This document shows positions 10,464 through 22,341 of a DNA stretch of 64,000 bases, piece after piece. The stretch is from positions 25,574,931 through 25,638,930 of the forward strand of contig NC_090128.1 of assembly GCF_040581485.1 (NCBI RefSeq). Direction: 5' to 3'. Both the position numbers and the translations under genes were made by a program. Numbering within the stretch: the stretch's first letter is position 1; every line of letters begins with the position of its first letter. The notes beneath the pieces were generated by a model. That model did no database searches and had not been told where the DNA came from. It saw only the letters and a program-made list of their open reading frames with translations. This stretch comes from Linepithema humile (taxonomy: Eukaryota; Arthropoda; Insecta; Hymenoptera; Formicidae).

Positions 10464-13400
10464 ATGGCCAAGGGAAGCGGCAATCCGGCCGGCAAGCGAC
10501 CGTCGTCGCGGAACGCGCAGCCCTACGACGCGAGCAACGTGAGTAATCTGACCACGGCACGAGATCGTCGCGGCATGAGCGAGCCCACGATGGGCCGCGC
10601 GCCGTTCGCGCGCGACTTTGGGCCCAAAATAGCACGACGCTTAAACCGACATCGAGCGCTGACTTCTCGCCACAAGATGTCCCGCATGCCCGCCCTTTCC
10701 CCAAGACAAACTCCCCCTGCGCGATATCCACGGTGTCACGGTTATGTGAGTGTGCCTGATGATGATAACCTCAATCTTACCCTTGCCGCGAGACGAACGT
10801 TTCGTGTATTATGTGCGCTGTAACCTTGAAGCGCAACCTCATTATACGCAAAAGACGCATTTAAAGAGACGTTAAAGATTGCGTCTGACCTGGCACCAGA
10901 TTCCCAATTTGAAAAACACGAATTATATATCCCTCTCTCAATCTCTCGAATATTCCTTGGCAAATGTCGAACATTTCAGATTTTCTTGTATTTTGATATT
11001 ATCTGCAATATGCTTGAATGACTAATCAAAATACATATGCATATGATGACACTCGGAATTATTTTCACTTTAGATGATAAATACTTAAAGCATTGTAATA
11101 ATTTTTGCATATATGTTTCATTTGTATATTTCATATTTGTATGTCTATATTCTTTACAGTCATTCGTAAAAAGAGTGGCAAATAAGGCAAAAGACCTCAT
11201 ACCACAATCTTCCTGGATTAGTGGTTTCGGCAAGTGGTTTAATACCTCTCAAGGTAATGAAGATACATTAGAAAGTAGAGAGAATACTGAAGAAACAGAA
11301 CTGGAGGATGATGTGCAACAGCCTCCTCCTAGCAAACGATCATGTATTCGCATGGATGTGATTCATCCGCCCGGTACATTTTCTATACAATCAAGAGTTA
11401 AAACTACATTAAAAACAGTTGATTCTTCTAAAGAGCAATATCCTGTTCACAATGAAGTGGTAAGTTAAATATTTGCAGCAATGATATGCTTCAGGAGAAA
11501 CAATTTTGTTATTACTACTTATTTACAGACGGAAGATTTTATGGAACCTGCAATAGCTGGACCAAGCGGGATAGGTCGTTTAATATCTTCGACTCCTGCA
11601 GTGCAGGCAGATATTAGAACTGTAACATCTCACAGATCTGACTTAAACTCTTTAGCTTCGTCAACTAATAACGGGATAGCAAATGGGATGGATGATAATT
11701 CGGAATTGAGTGAAAGTACCAGTGGATGTAGCTCTCTTATTCCGCAGATAAATAGACACGAGGGCCCATCAAATTTGTTATACAGTTCGTTTAGCAATAG
11801 AAAGAGACATATTGATGATAAATTGACATATAGTGAGTACAAATCGTACTTTACATAAAGATTAAAAACTGCTTTTTTTAAAGGATAATAAATTGATACA
11901 TTCATATATTGTGTGAATTCTACTTTTGTTTCAGCTGATCATTTACAAACTTCAAGGTCCTTGCTTCTAGACATAAATTCTCGTGATACTTTAAGCAGTC
12001 GTAGGCCCAGTTTTAACGCGTCAGTTGTAGCAAATGCTTTAGATCGGGCGTCTCCTCTGTCCTCCCCTTTTTATAGTGGTAATACAACTTTTGGTGGTGC
12101 AAACGCGGCAGGTCTTTATAAGCGAGGTCGGAATGTTTTTAATAATTCAAGCGAGGTATGTATTTTAATGATTTTTTTTAGAAAAAATTGGATCTTGTAT
12201 GTTTTAAATTACTTTAATAATTAAGAATTATTGTTTATATAATGAGTTATATTAATTTGTACGTTAATTTTAGTTGCAACTTAAAGTACCAGGGAGGACA
12301 AATGTTGAAGTTAAATCACCTAACTCAACAGTTGATTCATCGGGCATGAGTCAAACTGCCAAAAAAATATTGGAAGCATTAGAACATTTCTCTTCGCCTA
12401 TAACCGACGCAAAGAAAATTCCATTGAAGAACACAAATAATATCGTTTCCTCGACAGTGAGCAGGAAGCGAACACGAGCGCAGGTTCTAGAAGATGGGTT
12501 GGACAGAACCAACCCATCTGCTAGAATTGGCTTGCGTCATTTGACACGTGAATTGACAGTACCAACTGTTCCCGATATATTGAAGCTAAAAAGACGACAG
12601 AAGTTACAAGATACAACTCTTGCGGCTAGAAGGATTGTTTCAGCGCGCAGTGATCCGCCTCCATCTCCGCAAGAATATCGACTGAGGTACATATTTATTA
12701 AATATTTTGCGACATGTACACGTCTTTACAAAAAATAAAATTGATCAAATGTGCACTTTCTAGGACGGAGGACAACGACGGTGAAAAATATCGCGGCAAA
12801 CTAAAGGGTAAATCGAAAATAAATCTCGAGCAAGAAGAAACAGTGGCGCTTGTAAATTTGCCGAACATACCCCTGCCAATAACAACGTTACCCAATTTCA
12901 ATTTCACGATACCACCTCCCGCTTCACACGTTGCGGGCAAAACCACAGCGAATAAAGAAAACACCTTCACATTTGCTAGCCCAATTAAAGTGACGGATTC
13001 TGGAAAAAATTTGCAGCCTGTTAACAATTTCACTTTTAGTAATCCAATTAACGCTGAAGATAACGTAATTAATATGATTGACTCGAATTCACCTTCGAAG
13101 ACAGAAAATACGGAATCTACTGCGCCTGCCGCAACCATGTTTATGCCGAATTTTATTTGGTCCGGCTCGTCTACAGCACCTAGATTAAAAACAAAGATAA
13201 AAAATAGCAAGGATGAGTTTGTAGGATGTGAGGAGACATTTAAACTGAAATCAGGAAGTGTCATGGATATTTTGTGTCCCAAATCTGACAAAATGGAATT
13301 TGATTTGGTCGAACAATCAAACTCGGGATTAGTATCTGAAAAATCATCTACGGATAAGATTGCCAGCACGTTTGTTATCTCAGATATCAAAAGCACACGT

Positions 13401-16400
13401 GATGCCGAGTCATCTTGGGAATGTAGTAAATGTCTGATTAGAAACAGCAATGCAGATGAGCAATGTACCGCGTGTAAAATTGTCCGGTCGAATTCGAATG
13501 ATAAAACTTCATCGCCGTCAACGTCAACGACAGAAACCGTAAAATCGAAACCACTCGCAAACGATTGCTTCGGTTCTCAATTTAAATTATCCAAAGATCA
13601 ATGGGAATGTACGACATGCTGTGTAAGGAACAAGCAGAGTGATGCCAAATGTGTAGCGTGCTCCACACCGAAACGTCAACTGAGGTACATATTTATTAAA
13701 TATTGTTTTACGACATTTGCATGCTTCACAAAAAATAAAATTAATTAAATGTATACTTTCTAGGACGGAGGACAGCGACGGTGAAAAATATCACGGCAAA
13801 TTAAAGGGTAAATCGAAGATAAATCTGGAGCAAGAAGAAACAGCGACACTTGTAAATTTACCGAACATACCTCTGCCAATAACAACGTTACCCAGTTTCA
13901 ATTTCGGGATACCACCTCCCGCTTCACACACTGCGGGCAAAATTGCCGCAAATAAAGAAAACACCTTCTCATTTGCTAGCCCAATTAAGGTGACAGATTC
14001 TGGAAAAAATTTGCAGTCTGATGACTATGAACCTCTTAATAACCCGATTAACACTGAAGACAACGTGAATATGATTGATTCAAACTCACCTTCGAAGACA
14101 GAAAATACGGAATCTACTGCGCCCGCTGCGACCATGTTTATGCCGAATTTTATTTGGTCCGGCTCGTCGACAGCACCTAGATTAAAAGCAAAGGTAAAAA
14201 ATAGCAAGGATGAATCTGAGGAGGCATCGAAACTGAAGTCGGGAAGTGTCATGGATATTTTGAGTCCCAAATCTAACAAGATGGATTCTAATTTCGTCGA
14301 GCAATCAAACTCGGCTTCTGAAAGATCATCTACGGATAAGATTGCCAGCACTTTTATTAGCTCAGACACACGTGATGCCGAGTCATCTTGGGAGTGTAGT
14401 GAATGTCTGATCAGGAACAGCAATGCGGATGAACAATGTACCGCGTGTAAAATTGTCCGGTCGAATCCCAATGATAAAACTTCATTGCCGTCAACGTCAA
14501 CGACGGAAACCGTCGTAAAATCCAAACCAGTCGCAAACGATTGCTTCGGTTCTCAATTTAAACTATCCAAAGATCAATGGGAATGTACGACTTGCTGTGT
14601 AAGAAACAAGCAGAGTGATGCCAAATGCGTAGCGTGCTCTACACCGAAACCCGGAAGTAGTTCTGCGACGCCGCAAAATATCAAGTTCCAAAACTCCGAT
14701 TTAATGGACAAGTTTAAACCTGCCGAAGGATCGTGGGAATGTTCCGGTTGCTTGTTACGAAACGCTGCGAACGTACTTACGTGTCCTTGCTGTAACGCAT
14801 CTAAACCCACTTCTCTAAAAACGAATCTGAAGAAGACGGATTTTGCCACGGAATCATCCGCGCAAAAGTTAAGCACTGGTACGAAAGACACGACGATTCA
14901 AGAAACAATGCCACCTTTTATTTTTGGAATACCGAAACAGGAAACGAAATTACCCGGATTCAATTCATCCGCGCAAACACCTGCGGTGAATCCTGTACCA
15001 GCGTTTGGTACACCGTCTAACAGTGCTACCCCGCTCTTTGGATCATCCAGCACACCCGCTTTTGGAAACACTACTGTACCCGCTTTCGGCGATACCGCAA
15101 CGACGCCCGCCATATTCACGTTCGGTTCGACATCATCGCAGCAACCGTCAAGCGGCGGATTTAACTTCTCTGCGGACACCGATCCACCTGCATCGTCTGC
15201 GAAGCCGCAAGCTATCAAGTCCCAAAACACCGATTTAATGGAGAAGTTTAAACCTGCCGAAGGATCGTGGGAATGTTCCGGCTGCATGCTGCGAAACGCT
15301 GCGAACATACTTGCGTGTCCTTGTTGTGACACGGTCAAACCCACTTCTCTAAAAACGAACCCGAAGAAGACAGATTTTGCCACGGAATCATCCGCGCAAA
15401 AGTTAAACACTGCTGGTACAAAAGGCACGACGATGCAAGCAACAATGCCGCCTTTGATTTTCGGATCGTCAAAGCAGGAAACGAAATTGCCCGAATTTAA
15501 TTCATCCGCGCAAACACCCGCGGTGAATCCTATACCAACGTTTGGCGCACCATCCAACAGCGCTACTCCGTCGCTCTTCGGATCATCCAGCACACCCGCC
15601 TTTGGAAACACTACTACACCCGTTTTCGGTGATACCGCAGCGACGCCCGCCATATTCACGTTCGGTTCGACATCATCGCAGCAACCGTCAAGCGGCGGAT
15701 TTAACTTCTCCGCGAACACCAATCCACCAGCATCGTCTGCGAAGCCGTTCTTCACTTTTGGTAGTAATTCAAGCACGCCGCAAAGTAATAACAATATGTT
15801 CGGTTCATTCGGGGCTAACACTGCTGCGACTAACGCACCTAATTTTGCGTTCAACCCACCGAAACAAGAGGCACCGACGGCATTCGGTCAGGATGCAACG
15901 ACACCTCCGATGTTTGGCGCATCGCAAACAAATCCACAGACTCAGGCAACATCATCGTTCTCGTCTACTGCTTCGTCCAGTACAGGATTTAATTTTGGAT
16001 CTACAGCTCCACCTGCTGCAACCTCAGGTGGTTTTAACTTTGGAGAAATGGTAAATATTAGCTATTTGCTACATATATTCGATACATTAACAAGATAATA
16101 CACAAGTGCCGGAATTAATTTTTTATCCAGCTTCTTTCAAATAAAATTACACCATTGTACAATGTTGCAGTCATCTACATCAACGCCAACCGGTGGATTT
16201 AATTTCAATCCTCCTACTACCGCTCCCGCGGTAGCTTTTGATCCCAACAGCCGACCTTCGTTCAATTTCACCAAGGGAAATGTACCAGCAGCATTCAAGT
16301 AAGTGTACTAAGCTCGTAATTTATCCAAGTCTATATGTGCAGAATATATACTAAATAAACTGTCTCGCCTTGCAGTGCTCCACCCCAACCAGCACCGGCA

Positions 16401-16445
16401 ACATCACGGAAAATCAAAAAAGCATTTAGAAGATGCATGCGGTAG
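10464..16445 (+). CDS. Nup153: Nuclear pore complex protein Nup153 with six zinc fingers
   Basis: Nup153 is a nucleoporin of the nuclear basket that binds importins, Ran and lamina. Exons are 10464-10538, 11160-11459, 11529-11832, 11935-12155, 12274-12686, 12764-13684, 13764-16050, 16171-16298 and 16376-16445, all phase-consistent, giving 1572 residues. The N-terminal segment SFVKRVANKAKDLIP…SWISGFGKWF fits the family's amphipathic pore-anchoring region. Six RanBP2-type zinc fingers (W-x-C-x2-C-x10-C-x2-C) begin near residues 654, 716, 952, 1014, 1066 and 1245. An FG/FxFG region (TPAFGNTT, FTFGSTSS, GGFNFSA) fills about 1100-1550, and the tail SRKIKKAFRRCMR is the family C-terminal basic motif. 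Vertebrate NUP153 has four fingers; the excess here comes from two tandem duplications inside the gene, described separately. Frame is kept throughout, so the gene appears functional. Confidence 0.96.
12680..13678 (+). repeat. Nup153 intragenic duplication, copy 1 (intron 5 + exon 6)
   Basis: About 1 kb comprising the tail of exon 5, a 77-base intron and exon 6 (12764-13684). It encodes a linker plus zinc fingers 1 and 2. The exon begins G-ACGGAGGACAACGACGG and ends …CACCGAAACGTCAACTGAG. That last piece repeats the exon 5 end (CGACTGAG), which marks the crossover point. The exon is 921 bases with matching end phases, so it could be skipped without frameshift. Confidence 0.9.
13679..14650 (+). 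repeat. Nup153 intragenic duplication, copy 2 (intron 6 + start of exon 7)
   Basis: Collinear with 12680-13678 over the intron (GTACATATTTATTAAATATT…) and the coding part, with fingers 3 and 4 corresponding to fingers 1 and 2. Differences are scattered substitutions and indels in multiples of three (for example KDEFVGCEETFKLKSG versus KDESEEASKLKSG), so both copies stay open. Even the short intron is still clearly alignable, which argues for a fairly recent event or gene conversion. Confidence 0.9.
14680..15213 (+). repeat. Nup153 zinc finger 5 + FG block, tandem copy 1
   Basis: About 534 bases encoding DLMDKFKPAEGSWECSGCLL…CPCC (finger 5), a KTDFATESSAQKL linker, and an FG run ending SGGFNFSADTDPPASSAKPQ. 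It is immediately followed by a second copy. This duplication lies inside exon 7 and does not involve an intron. Confidence 0.88.
15214..15749 (+). repeat. Nup153 zinc finger 6 + FG block, tandem copy 2
   Basis: Second copy of the 534-base unit: DLMEKFKPAEGSWECSGCML…CPCC (finger 6), a matching linker, and FG repeats ending SGGFNFSANTNPPASSAKP. Nucleotide similarity is high throughout, with only small in-frame length differences such as an added residue in NTAGTKG and SLFGSSS. Confidence 0.88.
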
Positions 16446-19400
16446 AGAGCATGTAACATACAACATTCACGCATACACTCAGGTGCGTCCTTATATCTAT
16501 CTGTGTATCTGGGTGTGTTTCTGTATGTATTTTAAGCGTTATACAATACGGTGTACAATGAAATTCTGTCATCATCAATCGTTCGCATCAGTGTGGTGGT
16601 ATATACCAAGCATCTTTGTAATATAGTAACCCGAAGCTAACCGAACATGCTTGCGTACAACCACTTGTGTTCTCTCTACAGGAAAATGTAAATTATAAAT
16701 TATTTAAATTATACAGTAATAATGAAAATAATACCATGGAGTTGGCGTGAAGCCAGTGAATCGTGATGCTGTTGCATCACTAAGACCTTACCAAAAGGGA
16801 AAGAAAAAATAAAAAGGAAAATCCAGATGTAGTGTGTATGTGTACCGCGACATGATATACTCGAGATAACATATATATTTACCGAAATTGAAAAGTACCT
16901 CGATAAAGGAATCTAATAAGCACTTAATGCGTGCAATTGAAGGTGAAGACTAGTGGGAAATTGTCACCCGCTCAGGTAAGTATGTCAGTCACAGCTCGTA
17001 GCACTATTCTTTGTAAGAGAACCTTGATGTGAGACTTATTTGGAGATGATATAATTTAGAAGCATTATGTAATGTGCACAAATAATTTTCCTACTCAACC
17101 CATTATGTATAGAATAGAGCGACTAAATAATATCCGAGTATTTTCGATGCTTTCAAATATGTGAAAAGATATCTCGGTATAAAAAGTTTGAATTTATTAT
17201 AATTTCAACATATTTTTCATCCTTCTGTAGCTACAGCTTTCCCTCGAGCAATTTTTTCGTATATCTAAAAGCGTATATTTCGTATATTTTTTCGTGTATT
17301 GAAAGTAATATTTAGTTACTCGATCTTATATATTCTGCGGAAAAATGTTAATAATTTTTTATATGTATATTATAATATTCCCTTTGTTTTATGATTTTAT
17401 GCTAATTATTCAAACAAGATCTTACACGATTCTCTATCTATGTAATCAAATAATTGTCTTCAAGTGTCCATGATAAGCCTAAAGGCACTTGTGTAACATC
17501 GTAATATTGCGAGCATTGTGAACTGACTATATATCAATAAAGTCCCACTACGTATAGACATTAATTATATTTTAATTAGAATTTCGTGGGCAGCCCTACA
17601 CAATCTTTGTAGAACTAGTCCAGGAAAAGTGTAATATACACGAAAATGGCATTCGGATAGTACAAACTGACGATTACTGTATGTTTCCATTGAGTAATCG
17701 AAATTGTATATTTTTTTTATATATTGAATGAAATTATTCTATAAGAAAATACTGAATGCCATTTTGATAGGATTATATTATAATGTTGTGTGTTTTATCA
17801 TAAAGCGAGTGAAATAAATTTGAAAAAGGGTATGTTGAATGGGAATAAATTATTACGGGGCTTCTAAAGAGTTTTTTTTTTTTCTAAAATATTGTATGTT
17901 ATTTATAACAAGTTTCTAATTTTTTTTAAATATGTATTATTTTTCGTTTATTATTAATATCTGCTTATACATTAGGGTGATGTAAGTAAATAAAGATTTG
18001 TTTTACTATAATTTGATCTGTTAATCAATTTGATTAATAAAATTCTCTACTTATATCACTCTAAATATCGCTGAAACAAAGTCGATCAAAAAATCGAAAA
18101 CGTTTAAATACTGTCAAAACATTCCGTTATTATGAATAATATAAACAGTAATATTTATTGGATCTTTTAAATATTGAAAAAAATGTTTCTTTTTACTATT
18201 TACACAGAAAGTTTACTTTCTTTTAGTTAGAAAATAATTTTTGACATTTTTACAATGGTGTAACTCGTTGGAAAAAATAATTTTTGCAAATGCAATTTTC
18301 TTAGAGTGATATTAATTTAACGCATCTTTGAAGTTATCAAAACAGCTGATAGTGTAAGCCATTCTTTTTAGAAGTCCCTAAAGCGGAAAGTAGTTAGATG
18401 ACGTGTAGTGATATGAAATTAATGAATTATTATTGAAATCATACACGTCTTATTTAAGATTAGGCTAGTTGTGTATAATATTGGCTTAGACTCGACAGTA
18501 GCCAAGAATAACTCGGCACATGACCCATCTTATGCCATATTAGACGCTTAGGTACAAAACATTCTGTTAGACGTTGTTGTTTATCCGTTGTTATGTAATA
18601 TTTACATGTAAACATTAAGAGATTTTTTAACTTCTATATACATTATATATATTAAGAGACAAAAATTCAAACGATAGTTTCTCTGTTAAACATGTATTTT
18701 TAATATTGTCAAAATATTCTTTGTGGGCGAATTTTTCATTTCAAATGTGAGCAATGTTAATTAAATTTATATAGTATTAGTATATGGGTGATTTCAAGAA
18801 AACTTTTCTGTGATGCAGATGTATGTAAAATCGAGAATAGTTTAATACGTTAAAAATCAATTCACACTTAAGTGAAATTACTTTAGTTTTTAAGCGAAGC
18901 CCATACTTGACTACCTACAAAGGATATTTTGGACATAACTAAGTGCTCGGCAAGACTCTGTTTTACACGATGGCAAAACGAAGACATTGTAATTAATGGT
19001 AAAGTGAGGCTGCGCTGAGATATGTCTGTGCTGCTGTCTTACACTGTGAACATTCTCTGTTGAGGCTGTGTCGTCCATTTGTCTATGAGTAGGCAAATTT
19101 CCAAATTAATCGATATATCGAATACCGCCTACAAAGGCAGTATCTTTATATTAAATTTCGTATATGGCCTTACAAATACATAATGAACGTATAACATAGA
19201 TATATTAACGACTGTAAAGCAAATCGTATTGGAATTGTTTTGTAGCACTTTATATACTCTCCATTGTAATATGTTTGCATAAACATCTGAAGAGTACTTC
19301 ATTATAAAAACGTTCAACAATAGATATGTAACATCTCATGACTGATAGAAATTCTCTTTTTCATATTCATTTTCATGTTTTGCAATGTGTAACAAAATAT

Positions 19401-22341
19401 TATTCAAGTCTATTATTTTATGTAAAAATTAGTAATTCGCACAAGCTTACAAGATAGATGATACCGTTAGAAGAGAGCCTATGTCCTTTTATATAACACT
19501 AACATCCATCTTTTATGTGTCTATTAATTATATTACACATATATATTAATCGCCATTCACGATGATTATTTTCACGTAAATGTTCCTATGAGTGATGGGA
19601 TGATACAATATGTCAAATATTCCGAGGCCTTATTATAATCTTAGTCCATTGGAAATTATACATTGTACTGAATTTTTCTGAATGCCTGTAACGATTCTAT
19701 CGAGAATATATTAAGCAATTGTCTAATGAAGAAGTTCAGAAATGAGGGAGTTTGTTATGAAATAAATCCAATGACTGACTGTAATTAAATAAAATAATAC
19801 ATGGGAGAATGTTCACTGTATGCTTCAGGTGCTATGGGGATGTTATCACATTCTCATGACATGATGTAACATTAGTTTAATATTACGGAAAACTCATCGG
19901 TGTTTCTCAATCGATGGATCATAGAACAATTTGAAAGACACTTGTTATAGTATATAATGCGCAAAGTGTAAGAAAAGCCATCTTTATTCGCACAAGAAAA
20001 ATCGACGAAGTACGCTTTAATGGTTACGCGATTGAATCGATCTTTTGTTTTTATATTATTGAATATATTATATATCTGTCTTAAAATCCGCAAATCACGA
20101 TTTCTTCCTTTAAGACGACGTATTATTAAACGCATTTAATTTTCGCAAAATATATAGGTAAGACGTAAGCGACGTCGATAATACTCGCAATAATAATAAT
20201 CAATAAAAAAATATATGTAACATATGTATGTGGATTTTTTTGTGGACCAGAAGTGCAAAAAGTAACTCGATTCTCCGCAGAGTTGCTTTGCTTCTTAACT
20301 TTATTGAATAAAGGTGACATTGCCTTAACGGATAGCACTTGTAATACTTAAGGGCTATTTGGAGCTTGTGTTGAGAAACACCGTGATAGGATACCACAAC
20401 ATTATTCTTAATACTAATCTGCTCTGTTTATATATTCATAATGATTACATAATTATGCATGTAATTATTATATAATTATATAATCACGTACATAATTATA
20501 TAATGCATGCATAAATAGTCATATGATTATATAATTATAACATATTAAGATATAAAAAAAAAATACTAATTGAAGATGACGATGTTAATTTGGGTTATAG
20601 TTTTATTTCATATTTAGTGAAAAATATAGGAGAGCGTTTAGTAAATAGTGATTTGAACTAAAGAATTTTATTATGTGCACGCATATATAAATAGCGTTAG
20701 AATTTTTTTTCTTTAGCATGAGTTTACATCGAGCAAAAATTGTAAAATGTGCAAATTTATATTAAAATTCTTTGGGTCAAAAAGTAATCTAGAAACGGAC
20801 ATTAAAAGTATAAATTTGATCGCAGTCCCCAATGTTTAGATAAAGTGTAATATTTTACGAATACGTTCTTTCATTTTTCGTTTCCTGTAATTAGTAGGAT
20901 CGCTCCTTGACAGTTCCTCAAAGAAATATACAAAATAAGAGATACATACTGTGAATTATTGTGTCACATTCGTGATTTTTAACATCTTAAATTGTATACA
21001 TATGTTATATGTATGTATATATGTCGCTCTACAAATTGTTATAATAATCTGTTTCAAAAGATAAGAGATCATTTTCAATATTATATGTAAACATTTTTCT
21101 TTTGGATATTTTTCAGTACAATACGAATCCTTTAATACACTTCTTCCATCTCTTGCAGTATATTATTCAAATAAATATGTTACAGTAAAAAATGTTCGAA
21201 ATACCTCGAAATAAAGGATTCCTTAACAATAATAGTCCCTTAAATAACTATTAGAATTTGCATTGTAACTGATTATTACGTATACCTGTTATGTTTATTT
21301 AACACTAGAATTATGGGTACCATGTAACGGGTCTTTGCTTCTTTACTTGATATAATTGTATAGGGAATTACGAATGAAACAAGTTGTCTGTAAGTGTATA
21401 ATATAAAAAATGCATATTTTTATTTTAAATCCACAGTTTCGATACAATAATTATTCTTACTAACTCAAGAAAATCGCCATGCATAAAGTTTTGTCATTGT
21501 AAGTAATAGTACTCACTCTGATTCAGCTATTTACACACTAGAAATTAAACGGTGGCCATTTAAGTTAATCTAAAAGTTTTGTCACTGCTATAGTTTTTAA
21601 TTACACGATGTAAATAGGAGAGCATGTGTAACAATATATCAATATTTGCTCAGCGATGATACATTCTATAATGTCAAGAAAACCCTGTAATAAAATGATT
21701 GGAGATCGAACACGAAATCTGAATATAAAACATACATTTCCCAGTCGTATTGAATATAAATTTATTTAATGCGTGCAAGTTTTTTTTTTTAATGATTCTC
21801 AACGAAGAATTCGGGAGATTAGGTAAGTGAGACTATGGCGATAAAGAACTGTATTAAAACTTGTGGCACGAATTTTATTCCGAGATTTACAACGAAAATG
21901 TTTCAACTAGTTAAAATGCCGCTTAATCCTGGGATATGAAACATTGACACGTATAACATAGGTAAATACAAGACGATGTGGACAATTCAGATATACAATT
22001 CAGTAGTTTGCATTGAACTGATAAAATTGATTCGTTTTTCTATTCATTTAGAGTTGTGTTTGCGACTTGGATAGGCCTGCTGTGCTTCTCAGAGAGGTGA
22101 ATTCGCTAATAATAAATTCGTTAATAATTAATTATTAAGACTCATTGGCTGATTACTAGATCCAGCCGATCCTCTCTGAGGAGCCCATGTTCATTCGCTA
22201 TTATATCACTTCTATTACGATATTATAATTTAGGTACAATCTTAATTATTCAATATTAATGAGAATATTAATAATCATGTTTTATTTTTGCTTGAATTAA
22301 TTATAGATTGTAATTATAATTATTTTATAAAGATTCTTACA
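16446..22341. other. 5.9-kb AT-rich gap between convergent Nup153 and wac
   Basis: No gene seen. The first part is probably the Nup153 3' UTR; candidate AATAAA signals include 17536-17541. Around 20440-20540 there is a dense run of ATAATTATATAATTA-type low-complexity sequence. Short ORFs (18911-19096, 19129-19320, 19872-20135, 20126-20397) are AT-biased, lack splice context and are not supported. Confidence 0.5.
22281..22286 (-). terminator. candidate wac polyadenylation signal (AATAAA)
   Basis: AATAAA on the minus strand lies about 55 bases past the wac stop codon, in T-rich DNA. The placement fits a short 3' UTR, but other signals further downstream cannot be excluded. Confidence 0.4.

Noticed and set aside
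12698..13450. 250-codon minus-strand ORF opposite Nup153 exon 6
   Set aside because: Antisense shadow; its duplicated partner appears opposite exon 7, as expected from the sense-strand duplication.
14025..15854. Long minus-strand ORFs of 105-318 codons opposite Nup153 exon 7
   Set aside because: They are antisense shadows of the repetitive Nup153 coding sequence and repeat with the same period as its duplications.
22088..22181. Inverted CTCAGAGAGG / CCTCTCTGAG pair downstream of wac
   Set aside because: Only about 10 bases pair, with an ~75-base spacer, so chance is a sufficient explanation.
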